NCBI RefSeq assembly: GCF_003182355.1
Contig: NZ_QGTW01000003.1
Location: 1-64,000, forward strand
DNA from: Cytobacillus oceanisediminis
GTDB lineage: Bacteria; Bacillota; Bacilli; Bacillales; Cytobacillaceae
Direction of reading: 5' to 3'
Length of the DNA: 64,000 bases
Shown here in pieces: positions 1-8,469 of the stretch; position 1 is the stretch's first letter; the number at the start of each line of letters is the position of its first letter. The position numbers were made by a program, and so were the translations under genes. The notes under the pieces are model-generated. The model did no database searches and was not told the DNA's origin. It saw only the letters and a list, made by a program, of their open reading frames with translations.

Positions 1-67
1 TCGACTTGCATGTATTAGGCACGCCGCCAGCGTTCGTCCTGAGCCAGGATCAAACTCTCCATATAAG
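1..67 (-). rRNA. 16S ribosomal RNA, 5' end only (gene runs off the left edge)
   Basis: Read on the minus strand, bases 60 to 1 give GGAGAGTTTGATCCTGGCTC and then the usual Bacillus 16S start as far as ATGCAAGTCGA. This is the universal 27F primer region. Only about 65 nt lie in the window. The mature 5' end is placed near 66-67 by comparison with Bacillus 16S. Confidence 0.97.
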
Positions 68-262
68 AGTTGATTAAGCTCATAAGTTGTCTTTTCAAAA
101 AAGACTAAAGAATAAACGTTGACGTTTTTGTTCGTTCAGTTTTCAAAGAACAACACTGCTTGCTTCATTAACCTCGTTAGTAACATAATTGATATTACAC
201 ATACACTTTGCGTCGAGCTGAGAATTTCTCCCTCGAGCAGCATCGGTTTTTTTGAAGCAACT
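68..262 (-). promoter_or_regulatory. rrn leader with boxA antitermination site
   Basis: This is the transcribed leader between the rrn promoters and 16S. On the minus strand, 152-137 reads TGTTCTTTGAAAACTG, the boxA-like element found ahead of Bacillus 16S and 23S genes, where the Nus complex loads. A 7-bp hairpin GTCTTTT/AAAAGAC lies at 89-105, probably part of leader processing. The short open frames here overlap conserved rrn leader signals and are not genes. Confidence 0.85.
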
Positions 263-267
263 TTACT

Positions 268-296
268 AATATACCACACACAATTTTCGACGTCAA
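268..296 (-). promoter_or_regulatory. rrn promoter P2
   Basis: On the minus strand: -35 TTGACG (296-291), 17-nt spacer, -10 TATATT (273-268). A start near 261 fits a 195-nt leader ahead of 16S. Confidence 0.85.
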
Positions 297-358
297 CAGT
301 TTCTTGGTTTTTTTTCATCTCATTAACTGTTTTCTTTTTTCCCGAAAGCTGTTCTTAA

Positions 359-387
359 ATAATAGCACCAGTTAGAATTACAGTCAA
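359..387 (-). promoter_or_regulatory. rrn promoter P1, overlapping the upstream kinase stop codon
   Basis: On the minus strand: -35 TTGACT (387-382), 17-nt spacer, -10 TATTAT (364-359). It lies 91 bp upstream of P2, the usual Bacillus rrn tandem spacing. The TGA stop of the histidine kinase gene (386-384) lies inside the -35 hexamer. Confidence 0.8.
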
Positions 388-1655
388 CGCCTTGGGCTGT
401 GGTAGTTTATTCCATTCTCTGGATTTGAGATCGGCAAGTCTATAATAAAGCTCGTCCCAGAACTGTCACTAAAAACATCCATTGTGCCATTATAGTTTTC
501 AATTATTTTTTGTGAAACAGAAAGGCCAAGGCCAGTCCCTTCATCTTTTGTTGTAAAGAATGGGTCAAATATATGGTCAATAATCGATTCGCTAATACCC
601 TTGCCGTTATCTTTAAAAGTGAACCTTATATCATCCCCCGCCCTTTCAGCCTTCAACTGGATTTGCAATTCAGCACTCCCCGCTGCCTGCAGTGAATTTT
701 GCAGCAGGTTAATAAAAACCTGCAAAAGTTCTTCACGGTTCACTTGAAAAGAGCAATGAAGGATATCGGGATTTGTTTCATATTCAATAACAATATTATG
801 AAGCAACGCTTCACTATTTAAGAATTTACCTAAATAATCATATATAAATTCCTTCACCTTTATCTCTTCTGTTGTAATTTCTGCAGGCTTTGCAATTCTG
901 AGGAAATCGGAAATGATTTTGTTGGCTCTGTCGATTTCAGGAATAAGCAAAGTTTTAAACAAATCAGCCGTCACCTTATCTGAATTACTTTGAAGTATCT
1001 GCAAGAAACCTCTAACGGTTGTTAGAGGATTTCTAATTTCATGGGCTATACCTGCTGCTATCCTGCCTGCAAGTGCTGCTTTCTCCGCTTCCTTAATTCC
1101 ATTCAAGAAATGAAAAACTCCGATAACCCTTTGAATATTCCCATCCGGGCCCCTGATAATTCTTGTATTATTAATGCCATAATTTTTATCAAGTATTTCT
1201 CTATTTACTATAGCCTTTTCAGATTTTAGAGTCTCCAGCAAATTTATTTTCTCGTCTGGAATTTGCAATAGGTCTCTTATATGACGGCCTACTATATCTT
1301 CTTTACTCTTATGGAGATCTTTGCAAGCCTGTAAATTGCATAGAGTCACCACACCCTTTTTGTCAATAAAGACAATATGATGGGGAACAAGGTCAAGTAT
1401 TGGCTCTAGAAAGTTTTCAATTTCAATAAATGGAAGGTCCTCTAGCTTTTTATCAATATGCGACAGTTTGGTTTGCTGGATTTCTTCATTATAAAAAATC
1501 GAATAGTATTCATCATTCCCCTTATCAAGCTGCATTCCCATTTCAGCATCTCTATAAGAAAAAGAAAAAGGGAGCTGGCTGATGAGGTTTTTATAAAATT
1601 GAAGCTCTTTTTCTGTGCCCTCCAGTTTATTCAGGGCTCTTCCTTTATCATTCAT
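384..1655 (-). CDS. PAS-domain sensor histidine kinase (sporulation-kinase-like)
   Basis: A 423-residue soluble histidine kinase with no obvious membrane segment. A PAS-like region (about 85-190) is followed by a HisKA dimerisation segment containing HEIRNPLTTVRGF, phospho-acceptor His about residue 205. The HATPase_c domain shows an N box (FINLLQNSLQAA), G1 box DNGKG and G2 box GTGLGL. Cytosolic kinases with this HEIRNPLTTVRG signature in Bacillus include the KinA/KinE group that feeds the Spo0 phosphorelay. No response regulator lies beside it, which fits an orphan phosphorelay kinase, but the target is inference. It reads into the rrn P1 promoter and I see no terminator between them. Confidence 0.85.
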   Translation of the reverse strand: MNDKGRALNKLEGTEKELQFYKNLISQLPFSFSYRDAEMGMQLDKGNDEYYSIFYNEEIQQTKLSHIDKKLEDLPFIEIENFLEPILDLVPHHIVFIDKKGVVTLCNLQACKDLHKSKEDIVGRHIRDLLQIPDEKINLLETLKSEKAIVNREILDKNYGINNTRIIRGPDGNIQRVIGVFHFLNGIKEAEKAALAGRIAAGIAHEIRNPLTTVRGFLQILQSNSDKVTADLFKTLLIPEIDRANKIISDFLRIAKPAEITTEEIKVKEFIYDYLGKFLNSEALLHNIVIEYETNPDILHCSFQVNREELLQVFINLLQNSLQAAGSAELQIQLKAERAGDDIRFTFKDNGKGISESIIDHIFDPFFTTKDEGTGLGLSVSQKIIENYNGTMDVFSDSSGTSFIIDLPISNPENGINYHSPRR

Positions 1656-1745
1656 TTGATACCTCTTTTATTAACATTAAGTCCTTCGTTTTTATTATAG
1701 AATAAATCGAATTATTTAAAAAATCTAATTTTAAGCCCAAAAACA

Positions 1746-2591
1746 CTATTTTTTTAATTGCGGAAACATATAAGCGTTTAGTTTCCTAATCAGGATCATC
1801 AGAACTATAAGAATAATGCTAAAGAAAATTGGGTGCCAAAAAGAGTTTATATGCAATATTTCCATTTTTATAAGGATGATATGAAATAGGTAATCTGCAA
1901 GGAAAAGGATTGCGAGCCAAAGAACGCGATAAAATTTAATAATAATTAAAGTTAAAAAAAATGCATAGATGATCCAAATTAAAACGTTAAAAGCAATATG
2001 GTCCTGGTATGGTGATTCAAACCATCCGATCGTATACTTGTGTGTTTCTAATATAGCCGGCAAATAAAAGGATACAGCTTGAAAGATAGTGGTGATGGCC
2101 ATATAAATAGTTACAAATTGAATAAAAAAATCAGGTCCCTCGACCCTATTTCTCCACCACTTTATTATAAAAACAGATATAAACAGGATTACTGCTGTGT
2201 ACCAGGAATTCCACCAATTATGCCTGTAAATCCCCAGCCAGAGGTAGAGCTCTTCAATTCCAAAGATAGACACGATAATCAAAATAACCCATTTGAGATT
2301 AATACGGAAAGCAGCAATTGCCATAAGTATACTTGGAATGAAAAAGGCCTGTGAAATACTGGAGCCAAAAACATCATCATACCATTGGTTTGAAAAAACC
2401 CTCGGATAATAGGAATAAGCATCCCCTAAGATCAGTACAATGTACTCCATTAAAAAGGAAAGGCCCATTGTGAAAAAATATACAGCAAGATTAAGATAAA
2501 ATTTAGTTTTCTTATATGTAATATACATAATCCATGCACTTATAAGGAGCAAGCCAATGAACCACAGTAAATTAGTTGACAATTTTTCCAC
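1746..2591 (-). CDS. Polytopic membrane protein, unknown function
   Basis: A 281-residue, very hydrophobic protein with about eight predicted membrane helices and short loops rich in Trp and Tyr. I do not recognise the family. A conserved-looking loop around residues 108-128 (GIEELYLWLGIYRHNWWNSW) lies between helices 4 and 5. Such proteins are common near sensor kinases in Bacillus, but nothing here fixes a role. The reading frame is open across the whole span and the neighbours are well separated, so a real gene is likely. Confidence 0.7.
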   Translation of the reverse strand: MEKLSTNLLWFIGLLLISAWIMYITYKKTKFYLNLAVYFFTMGLSFLMEYIVLILGDAYSYYPRVFSNQWYDDVFGSSISQAFFIPSILMAIAAFRINLKWVILIIVSIFGIEELYLWLGIYRHNWWNSWYTAVILFISVFIIKWWRNRVEGPDFFIQFVTIYMAITTIFQAVSFYLPAILETHKYTIGWFESPYQDHIAFNVLIWIIYAFFLTLIIIKFYRVLWLAILFLADYLFHIILIKMEILHINSFWHPIFFSIILIVLMILIRKLNAYMFPQLKK

Positions 2592-2731
2592 TTCCAGTTT
2601 TAACTGTTTCCATTATTTTGTTCAGCAGACGCAAACATATACTTTACCAGGAAGAACTAAAACGAATTGACGTTGGTTCTCCCCTTTCCTATACTAGAAA
2701 AGTCAAATTAGAAGAAAAACAGGTGAATTAA

Positions 2732-3790
2732 ATGGATTTTGAAATAAATTATTTATCTTTTTATGTGGTCCAGGTAGAAGGAAAAGGAGAAAACGCAGAA
2801 AAATTCTCTAAACACTTTCAAACTCTTGAATCTGAGGATTACGAAAATAGTGCTTTGAAAGACTTTTTAGATGGAGAACTTGCAAAGATTTCAAAAAGGA
2901 AAGTTGAAAGACATCCGAAAACAGACCAGGCGCCTACTAAAATTGGGCGATTTATTGTGGAGCCGGGATATGATTTAAGCTCCAACCCCAATTATAATCT
3001 TTTTAATCGTGTGAGAATGGCTGAAACCAAGGAATTTTTCCGGGAGGCTAATGAACAAATCGTTAATGCCTATATTGATACAAGCGCTGTCCGTGGAGGA
3101 GTCTTGCTGGTGGCAAATGCCAAGCTGAGGAAATATTTCGATGAACCTTTCCTTTTTATCATGAAATGTGACTTCGAACCAAAGGTAGCATCAATTTCTG
3201 ATGAAACTACCCTTATTAGAAATGTGGAAATGGCAATTACGACTAAAAATATGAAATCGATTCAGTATCCTTATATGCCGGAGGAAGGCATGATTGAGGA
3301 AGGAGAACTAAAAATCCACCAGTCCTCGCATGCGCGATACTTTGAAGACTTTTTAAAGTTTGTAGACTATGAACCCTCCCTCCCGGAAATTGTTAAAACT
3401 CAAGTGATAGGAATGGTACAGGATCATATTAATGAAACTTTTCAGCCGGAAAGTGAAGAAAAAGAACAGATAGAAGCGAGCATGGAAGTATGGGCTGCTA
3501 GCCCGAAAAGAGAAATACAAGAGAGATTTTCCTCTGATCAAGTAATCGAGGCTGCTGCACAAATTATAGAACATTCACCCGAGATTGAACTGAAGCTTAA
3601 AATGGATCATGTTTCCATAAACGGCCTTCTCTCGGATTTCGGAGACACCATTCATATGGCCAAGGTAAATGGCCGCTATGTACTGCTTATTGAAGCTGAC
3701 AGTATTTTGTTTGAAAAGGGATTCTCCCCAATTGAGTTTTTAAAGCCAGATGAACTGCCTAATGTTATCGAGAAAATTAATCAAAAATAA
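2732..3790 (+). CDS. DUF3900-like cytosolic protein
   Basis: A 352-residue soluble protein without signal peptide or membrane helix. Length and opening (MDFEINYLSFYVVQVEG) match what I recall of the Bacillus DUF3900 family, of unknown function. Its middle (INAYIDTSAVRGGVLLVANA region, about 110-130) and overall organisation are faintly like nucleoid-associated YejK/NdpA proteins, but that is only an impression. It has a clear ATG start and its own strong terminator just downstream. It is monocistronic and divergent from the membrane protein at 1746-2591. Confidence 0.65.
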   Translation: MDFEINYLSFYVVQVEGKGENAEKFSKHFQTLESEDYENSALKDFLDGELAKISKRKVERHPKTDQAPTKIGRFIVEPGYDLSSNPNYNLFNRVRMAETKEFFREANEQIVNAYIDTSAVRGGVLLVANAKLRKYFDEPFLFIMKCDFEPKVASISDETTLIRNVEMAITTKNMKSIQYPYMPEEGMIEEGELKIHQSSHARYFEDFLKFVDYEPSLPEIVKTQVIGMVQDHINETFQPESEEKEQIEASMEVWAASPKREIQERFSSDQVIEAAAQIIEHSPEIELKLKMDHVSINGLLSDFGDTIHMAKVNGRYVLLIEADSILFEKGFSPIEFLKPDELPNVIEKINQK

Positions 3791-3819
3791 AAGGGCGACT
3801 AAAATAATCGCCCTTTTTT
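3791..3819. terminator. Bidirectional terminator
   Basis: Stem AGGGCGA/TCGCCCT with a 9-nt loop, followed by TTTTTT on the plus strand and a T-rich stretch on the minus strand. It lies between convergent genes at 2732-3790 and 3822-4031. Confidence 0.9.
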
Positions 3820-3821
3820 CA

Positions 3822-4031
3822 TTATTTAGAAAAGATGCTGTTATTGTTAACGACCTGCAATTCTTTTGTCGTCTCGTTCATTTCACTTTTACAAATTGGA
3901 CAGATAGGTACTTGGCTGCTTTTAAAATTGTCTCTCACCCAGCAGTTACAAGATTCTGATGAACATTCCCAAACCTTAACTTCCTCAACCTTTATTTCTT
4001 CCATATTCCTTCTGCCAAATCCCATTGCCAT
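3822..4031 (-). CDS. ydjO: YdjO-like cold-inducible zinc-ribbon protein
   Basis: A 69-residue protein. The core WECSSESCNCWVRDNF followed by CPICKSEM gives four or five cysteines arranged like a zinc ribbon. The pattern, including the TKELQVVNN tail, matches the Bacillus YdjO family, reported as cold-inducible in B. subtilis and of unknown function. The start has a good site (GGGAGGTG, 7 nt before ATG). A long inverted repeat sits upstream (4079-4126) and may be regulatory. Two cold-shock protein genes and a cold helicase lie 2.7-5 kb away. Confidence 0.8.
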   Translation of the reverse strand: MAMGFGRRNMEEIKVEEVKVWECSSESCNCWVRDNFKSSQVPICPICKSEMNETTKELQVVNNNSIFSK

Positions 4032-4078
4032 AATCAGGCACCTCCCAAAGAGTAAGACCCTATACCCAAAATAAAAAT

Positions 4079-4126
4079 CACTTGCTATATAAAGGGACAG
4101 AACATACCGGCTCTATATAACAAGTG
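4079..4126 (-). promoter_or_regulatory. Inverted repeat upstream of the ydjO-like gene
   Basis: CACTTG-C-TATATA (4079-4091) is mirrored by TATATA-A-CAAGTG (4114-4126), a 48-nt imperfect palindrome. On the minus strand it is followed by ATTTTTATTTT, so the transcript would look like a weak attenuator hairpin about 50 nt before the YdjO start. It could equally be a protein-binding operator. Confidence 0.45.
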
Positions 4127-4321
4127 TTTACGGGCAATATTATATTCTTTTAACTAAAAATAGTATAACATATATAGGTTAACCTGTCAAAAAGATATAC
4201 TTTTTAGTCAGCTTCATTTTACTCAAAATTACAAACAGAGTAAATACTATCATTCTCTTCGGGGAAAAGTGTATAATGACTTGTACAGCAGGTTATGTTT
4301 ATGTAAGAAAGGGTGAAGGCC
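4127..4321. other. AT-rich divergent intergenic region
   Basis: The region between the ydjO-like gene and the small gene at 4322 is AT-rich. A TATAAT at 4272-4277 on the plus strand is a plausible -10 for the downstream gene, but no good -35 lies 17 nt upstream. Nothing else is recognised. Confidence 0.4.
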
Positions 4322-4609
4322 ATGAACATTACAGGATATTCGGTTGAGTACATAAAAGATCCGACTGGCATCCTAACCGGTGACCGCTATGAATTCTTTT
4401 TAGATATCGATGTTGATGAGGAAGATGATTTGTATTCAGTGAATGGCATAAAATTGAGAGTACTTTTCTATAAAAACGATGAGGATGAAAGGATTCTAAA
4501 TTACCACTTTCTCGAAAACCAGACAGGAAAGGTTTTGGAATTCGCGTTGGACGAAGAGGAAGAGAAAACAGTTTCCCGCTTCTGCAGTGAAAACATATCT
4601 CAAGCGTAA
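4322..4609 (+). CDS. DUF6509-like small acidic protein
   Basis: A 95-residue acidic protein. The opening MNITGYSVEYIKDPTGILTG and the following EFFLDIDVDEEDDLYS resemble the Bacillus DUF6509 family as I remember it; function unknown. The start is set at ATG 4322, because the frame's earlier GTG (4313) lies inside the ribosome site AAAGGGTG, 6 nt before this ATG. It is soluble, with no signal peptide. A perfect terminator follows, shared with the convergent gene. Confidence 0.7.
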   Translation: MNITGYSVEYIKDPTGILTGDRYEFFLDIDVDEEDDLYSVNGIKLRVLFYKNDEDERILNYHFLENQTGKVLEFALDEEEEKTVSRFCSENISQA

Positions 4610-4610
4610 T

Positions 4611-4638
4611 AAAAAGAGCAGGGTTCCCTGCTCTTTTT
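4611..4638. terminator. Bidirectional terminator
   Basis: Stem AAAAAGAGCAGGG/CCCTGCTCTTTTT with a TT loop. It serves both convergent genes. Confidence 0.92.
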
Positions 4639-4644
4639 ATTTTA

Positions 4645-5046
4645 TCATACCTCGATATTCTTGCCTTCCTCTGAAATGTGGTACATTAAGTGCGCTAAGT
4701 GTTGGATTGGCGTATAAGCCTCTTCATCTTCATTCTGATCATTTTCCTCATTAAAGTCCAAATCATTCAGATGCAGCGCTGCAAATTGATAAAAGTCTTT
4801 TAATTCAAAAGCATAGCAAGCGTTCGGCTCTTCCTGGTCCTCTTCATATTGCAAAACCATATAGGATTCTTTACCATCATTATCAAGAGCATCGAAAAAA
4901 ATAAAATAACCAATGTTGGTATCAAGCTCAAATAAATGCCTTGTTCCACCCACAGTGTATTCCTCAAAATCTTTTTCACTTAGTTTTTGAACATGCATAG
5001 GCTGCACCTGATCTTCTTTGTGGAAATTTACAGTAAAAGTTTTCAC
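4645..5046 (-). CDS. Conserved-looking acidic cytosolic protein, unknown
   Basis: A 133-residue soluble, strongly acidic protein; family not recognised. The centre shows alternating hydrophobic strands (GYFIFFDALDND, SYMVLQYEED), suggesting a beta-rich fold, and the tail is Glu/Asp-rich. The start is taken as GTG at 5046 (MKTFTVNFHKE), since the longer frame would place codons in the ribosome site GGGGGAGA, 5 nt before this GTG. It ends on a bidirectional terminator and is transcribed alone. Confidence 0.65.
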   Translation of the reverse strand: MKTFTVNFHKEDQVQPMHVQKLSEKDFEEYTVGGTRHLFELDTNIGYFIFFDALDNDGKESYMVLQYEEDQEEPNACYAFELKDFYQFAALHLNDLDFNEENDQNEDEEAYTPIQHLAHLMYHISEEGKNIEV

Positions 5047-5213
5047 GGATTCTCCCCCTCTACTCATCCCATGCTAACATAAAGAAAATTATATTCCTAT
5101 TATTACCCTCTCTTAAAGGCTGAAACCCAATTTGGGTCTATTCGTTTGTAATTTTTTCCTATATGATATTCAAGAAGTAATTTAGACTGAATAATTCTAG
5201 GGAGGTAGAAGGA

Positions 5214-6053
5214 GTGCTGGAAAATAAACAATTAGATGATATTAGATCCTTGCAGGAGATATGCGAAGAGAAAGAAAATATTGATTTAAAGCTAAATTGG
5301 GATAGCTTGCGGAACAGGCCTGATGGGCAGCAAAATGACTTTTTCCAATATGATGATAATGGAAAATTACTCGGTTATCTCGCTCTCTACACTTTCGGGG
5401 GGCCTATGGAATTATGCGGAATGGTTCACCCACAACACAGGCAAAAGGGTATTTTCAGCCAGCTGTTCAAGCAGGCAAGGCACTCACTGGAAAAAGCCAG
5501 CAAATTGCTTATTAATGCCCCCGCCAACTCCGCTTCTGCAAAAAGCTTTTTAAAATCCCGGCCCTGCACTTATTCTTTTTCGGAATACCAAATGAAACGC
5601 CAGGCAAGCATGATAATAGCAGAAGTAAATCCCCAAGTAACTTTGCGAAATGCAATTGAAAGCGACCTCAAATTCATTAGTTACCTGGATTCAGTCTGCT
5701 TCGATATCCCTGATCATGAGGCAATAGCTTTTAATAAAGAAGTTTGGCTTAGAGGAAATGAACCAACCTTTATCGTTGAATACGGAGGAAAAAAAGCTGG
5801 GAAAATAAGGATTAAAAAAGAGGAAGATGCAATTTGGATTTACGGTTTCGCCATTAAACCCTCTCTGCAGGGAAATGGAATCGGCAGAAGCGCACTTTCA
5901 CAAGTTGTTATGAATGAACAAAACAAAGGGATTGAAAGGGTGCATCTTGAAGTAGCAGCAGAAAACGAGCATGCCCTGGGCTTGTACAAATCATGCGGAT
6001 TTGAGCCATACGGCACTCAGGATTATTATGAATACGATTTAAATAAACTTTAA
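5214..6053 (+). CDS. GNAT N-acetyltransferase with two GNAT-like halves
   Basis: A 279-residue protein. The N-terminal half contains a degenerate acetyl-CoA motif (MVHPQHRQKGIFSQLF, about 72-87). The C-terminal half contains a full GNAT core: FAIKPSLQGNGIGRSAL as motif A, then AENEHALGLYKSCGF as motif B. Tandem-GNAT proteins of this length are common in Bacillus and transfer acetyl from acetyl-CoA to amines; the substrate cannot be told. GTG start at 5214 has the site GGAGGTAGAAGGA just upstream. A perfect terminator follows. Confidence 0.85.
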   Translation: MLENKQLDDIRSLQEICEEKENIDLKLNWDSLRNRPDGQQNDFFQYDDNGKLLGYLALYTFGGPMELCGMVHPQHRQKGIFSQLFKQARHSLEKASKLLINAPANSASAKSFLKSRPCTYSFSEYQMKRQASMIIAEVNPQVTLRNAIESDLKFISYLDSVCFDIPDHEAIAFNKEVWLRGNEPTFIVEYGGKKAGKIRIKKEEDAIWIYGFAIKPSLQGNGIGRSALSQVVMNEQNKGIERVHLEVAAENEHALGLYKSCGFEPYGTQDYYEYDLNKL

Positions 6054-6061
6054 AAGTATAG

Positions 6062-6087
6062 AAAAACGGCTTTAAAGAGCCGTTTTT
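6062..6087. terminator. Bidirectional terminator
   Basis: AAAAACGGCT/AGCCGTTTTT stem with a 6-nt loop between convergent genes. Confidence 0.92.
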
Positions 6088-6584
6088 CATGCTTTTGAAT
6101 CATAAAAGCTATGCCTGAGGTGCATTTTATCTTCTATTTCCATAATGCCAAATGAATATTGCGGCTGTCTGCGCTTGTCTGTGGGGGAACCCGGATTAAA
6201 CAGCGTGAGTCCACCTTCCTGTTTATGCACCGGAATATGCGAATGCCCAAATATAATGATATCCATTCTCTCTTTCCCAAAAGCCGCGATACTTCTTTTT
6301 TCTGTGGTTTTCCCCTTTCCATGTCCATGAACCACCCCTATTTTATATCCTTCTATCTCCAGCAGCAGCCTGTCTCTAAAAAGACCGCGTATCTCTTCGC
6401 TATCCGTATTTCCATATACACCTTCAACAGGCGCATATGTCTTTAATTCATGATATATATCAATGGTCTGCCAATCGCCGGCATGAATAATTAAATCGCA
6501 GCCATCTAGTTCCTGCAGAAGGACACCCGGCAGCTTTTTAGCTCTTTTTGGCATATGGGTATCGGACACAATGATTATTTTAAT
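6087..6584 (-). CDS. YsnB/YfcE-type metallophosphoesterase, apparently starting with ATT
   Basis: A calcineurin-like phosphoesterase of the YsnB/YfcE/MJ0936 type. Metal-ligand motifs are SDTH near the N-terminus, HAGDW (GDxx), YGNTD (GNxx), VHGHG and GHSHIP, followed by NPGSPTDKRR. The family normally opens with a short strand such as MKIIIVSDTH. Here that strand is encoded (KIIIVSDTH), but the codon at position one is ATT (6584-6582), preceded by GGAGGAGGAG at ideal spacing. The first conventional codon is GTG at 6569, inside the strand and about 22 nt from the ribosome site. I therefore place the start at the ATT codon, tentatively. Convergent with the GNAT gene. Confidence 0.85.
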   Translation of the reverse strand: MKIIIVSDTHMPKRAKKLPGVLLQELDGCDLIIHAGDWQTIDIYHELKTYAPVEGVYGNTDSEEIRGLFRDRLLLEIEGYKIGVVHGHGKGKTTEKRSIAAFGKERMDIIIFGHSHIPVHKQEGGLTLFNPGSPTDKRRQPQYSFGIMEIEDKMHLRHSFYDSKA

Positions 6585-6638
6585 AAGTGCTCCTCCTCCC
6601 TATCAGTCGATGTAAAGATCCTCTATTTCAGAGAAAAA

Positions 6639-6673
6639 TAAAGGAGCCCCTTTTCAGCAAGGGGCTCCTTTAT
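6639..6673 (-). terminator. Terminator of cold-shock gene
   Basis: Stem AAAGGAGCCCCTT/AAGGGGCTCCTTT, followed on the minus strand by ATTTTT. Confidence 0.92.
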
Positions 6674-6678
6674 TTGCA

Positions 6679-6879
6679 TTATAACTTTGTTACATTAACA
6701 GCTTGAGGTCCACGCTGGCCCTGCTCTATGTCAAAGTTAACTTCTTGGCCTTCATCAAGGGATTTAAAGCCTTCTGTTTGGATTGCAGAGTAATGTACAA
6801 ATACATCTTCTCCACCTTCAACTTCGATAAAACCAAAACCTTTTTCTGCATTAAACCATTTTACTTTGCCTGTTGCCAT
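6679..6879 (-). CDS. Cold-shock protein (CspA family)
   Basis: A 66-residue OB-fold cold-shock protein. RNP1 KGFGFIEV and RNP2 VFVHYSAI are intact, opening with the standard [11 protein letters not shown]. It acts as a single-stranded RNA/DNA chaperone. RNP2 has Tyr (VFVHYSAI) where the second copy at 8778 has Phe. Site AGGAGG precedes ATG. It lies just downstream of cshA, co-oriented, with its own likely promoter and a small hairpin (CAGGGT/ACCCTG) in its leader. Which B. subtilis Csp it corresponds to cannot be decided from sequence alone. Confidence 0.95.
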   Translation of the reverse strand: MATGKVKWFNAEKGFGFIEVEGGEDVFVHYSAIQTEGFKSLDEGQEVNFDIEQGQRGPQAVNVTKL

Positions 6880-6960
6880 TTTATTTCCTCCTAATATCTA
6901 TAACTCACAGGGTGATATTTTACCCTGCATTTACTAATATGGGTAAATTAATCAGATTTT

Positions 6961-6989
6961 ATAATAAGTTGTTCAAAAAGTCCTTTAAA
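6961..6989 (-). promoter_or_regulatory. Possible promoter of the 6679-6879 csp gene
   Basis: Minus strand: -35-like TTTAAA (6989-6984), 17-nt spacer, -10 TATTAT (6966-6961), giving a ~75-nt leader. It lies inside a larger inverted repeat GTTCAAAAAG (6971-6980)/CTTTTTGAAC (7006-7015) just after cshA. That repeat could itself be a weak cshA terminator. Confidence 0.4.
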
Positions 6990-7026
6990 AATCGATGTAA
7001 TGTCCCTTTTTGAACACTAATAAAAA

Positions 7027-8469
7027 TTATTTACTGCGATTTTTGCTGCGTCTGTCTCTTCCGCCTTTAAAATCTCTTCTATCCCGGCTGCCGCTTCTGG
7101 ACCTGTCTCCAAATCTTCTGCCGCCACGGTCACCGCCTTTAGGCTTTCTCACACGGATAGGTTCAACTGCAGTCAATTTAACAGGTGTCACATCAGGACC
7201 CTTTGTCAGTAATTTCAAAGCAGCTGCCAGCATTGTCACAGAATCGGTATCCTCAAGAAGCGTTTCCGCCGATCTCTTAAAGTCTGCATGTTCGCCTTTA
7301 TCAATAACTTCCATTAACTTATTGATGGTAGCCTGCTGATTGCCTTCAACCACATCTTTAAATGAAGGTACCGGCTTTTTGGCCATTTTACTTTTTGTTA
7401 CACTTTCAATAATTTTCAAATGATCAATTTCTCTTGGTGAAACGAACGTAATCGCAAGCCCTTTGTTTCCTGCACGTCCGGTACGGCCAATACGGTGAAC
7501 GTAACTTTCCGGATCCTGCGGGATATCAAAGTTATAAACATGGGATACGCCGGAAATATCCAAGCCACGGGCAGCAACGTCTGTCGCAACCATAATCTCG
7601 ATAGTCTGCTCTTTAAAACGGCGGATAACCTGGTCACGCTTTGCCTGAGGAATATCTCCATGAATTCCTTCAGCTGAATAACCTCTTTTAATAAGACCTT
7701 CTACTACTTCGTCTACCCGTTTTTTTGTTCTCCCAAACACAATCGCCAATTCCGGAGATTGAATATCCAAAAGATTGCAAAGGACATCAAATTTTTGTTT
7801 TTCATGCACTTCCATATAATATTGTTCAATATTTTTAACGGTCATTTCTTTTGCTTTTACTTTTACCATTTCAGGTTCCTGCATGAATTTTTCCGCAAGA
7901 GACTGAATTCTCTTTGGCATTGTAGCAGAGAAAAGAAGTGTTTGGCGCTCGCCTTTAATTTCACTGAGGATTCGTTCAATATCCTCAATGAAACCCATAT
8001 TAAGCATTTCATCTGCTTCATCCAAAACAACCATTTTAATATTGCTTAATCGAATCGTTTTTCTTTCGATGTGGTCAATTAGCCTTCCAGGTGTTGCCGC
8101 AATGATTTGCGGGTGTTTTTTAAGGGCACGGATTTGGCGGTTAATATCCTGGCCGCCATATACCGGAAGGGTTCTAACTCCTTTCACTTGTCCAATGCGA
8201 TTCAATTCTTCAGCTACCTGGACAGCTAGCTCACGAGTTGGAGCAAGCACAAGCCCCTGAATGCCTTCATTAATATCTACTTGTTCTAATAGCGGCACTC
8301 CAAATGCAGTTGTCTTTCCTGTCCCGGTTTGTGCCTGTCCGATCATATCCTTGCCTTGCATACCGATGGGAATCGCTTGTGCCTGTATTGGTGTTGGTTC
8401 TTCAAACCCCATATTGGAAAGGGCTTTTACTATTTCATTACTTAAACCGAAATCTGAAAAAGTTGTCAA
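7027..8469 (-). CDS. cshA: DEAD-box RNA helicase CshA
   Basis: A 480-residue ATP-dependent RNA helicase. Motifs in order: Q motif PTPIQ (about 26-30), Walker A AQTGTGKT (46-53), PTREL, TPGR, DEAD (about 150), SAT, then RecA-2 with ARGLD and [10 protein letters not shown]. The C-terminus is a basic Arg/Gly/Asp-rich tail typical of CshA. It unwinds RNA in ribosome assembly and with the RNA degradosome, especially in the cold. The start is read as TTG 8469; the site AGGAGG lies 10 nt upstream, with an ATT directly before the TTG. It is flanked on both sides by csp genes in the same orientation. Confidence 0.96.
   Translation of the reverse strand: MTTFSDFGLSNEIVKALSNMGFEEPTPIQAQAIPIGMQGKDMIGQAQTGTGKTTAFGVPLLEQVDINEGIQGLVLAPTRELAVQVAEELNRIGQVKGVRTLPVYGGQDINRQIRALKKHPQIIAATPGRLIDHIERKTIRLSNIKMVVLDEADEMLNMGFIEDIERILSEIKGERQTLLFSATMPKRIQSLAEKFMQEPEMVKVKAKEMTVKNIEQYYMEVHEKQKFDVLCNLLDIQSPELAIVFGRTKKRVDEVVEGLIKRGYSAEGIHGDIPQAKRDQVIRRFKEQTIEIMVATDVAARGLDISGVSHVYNFDIPQDPESYVHRIGRTGRAGNKGLAITFVSPREIDHLKIIESVTKSKMAKKPVPSFKDVVEGNQQATINKLMEVIDKGEHADFKRSAETLLEDTDSVTMLAAALKLLTKGPDVTPVKLTAVEPIRVRKPKGGDRGGRRFGDRSRSGSRDRRDFKGGRDRRSKNRSK

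Noticed and set aside
119..358. Open frames in the rrn leader
   Set aside because: They overlap the rrn promoters and boxA, and code nothing recognisable.
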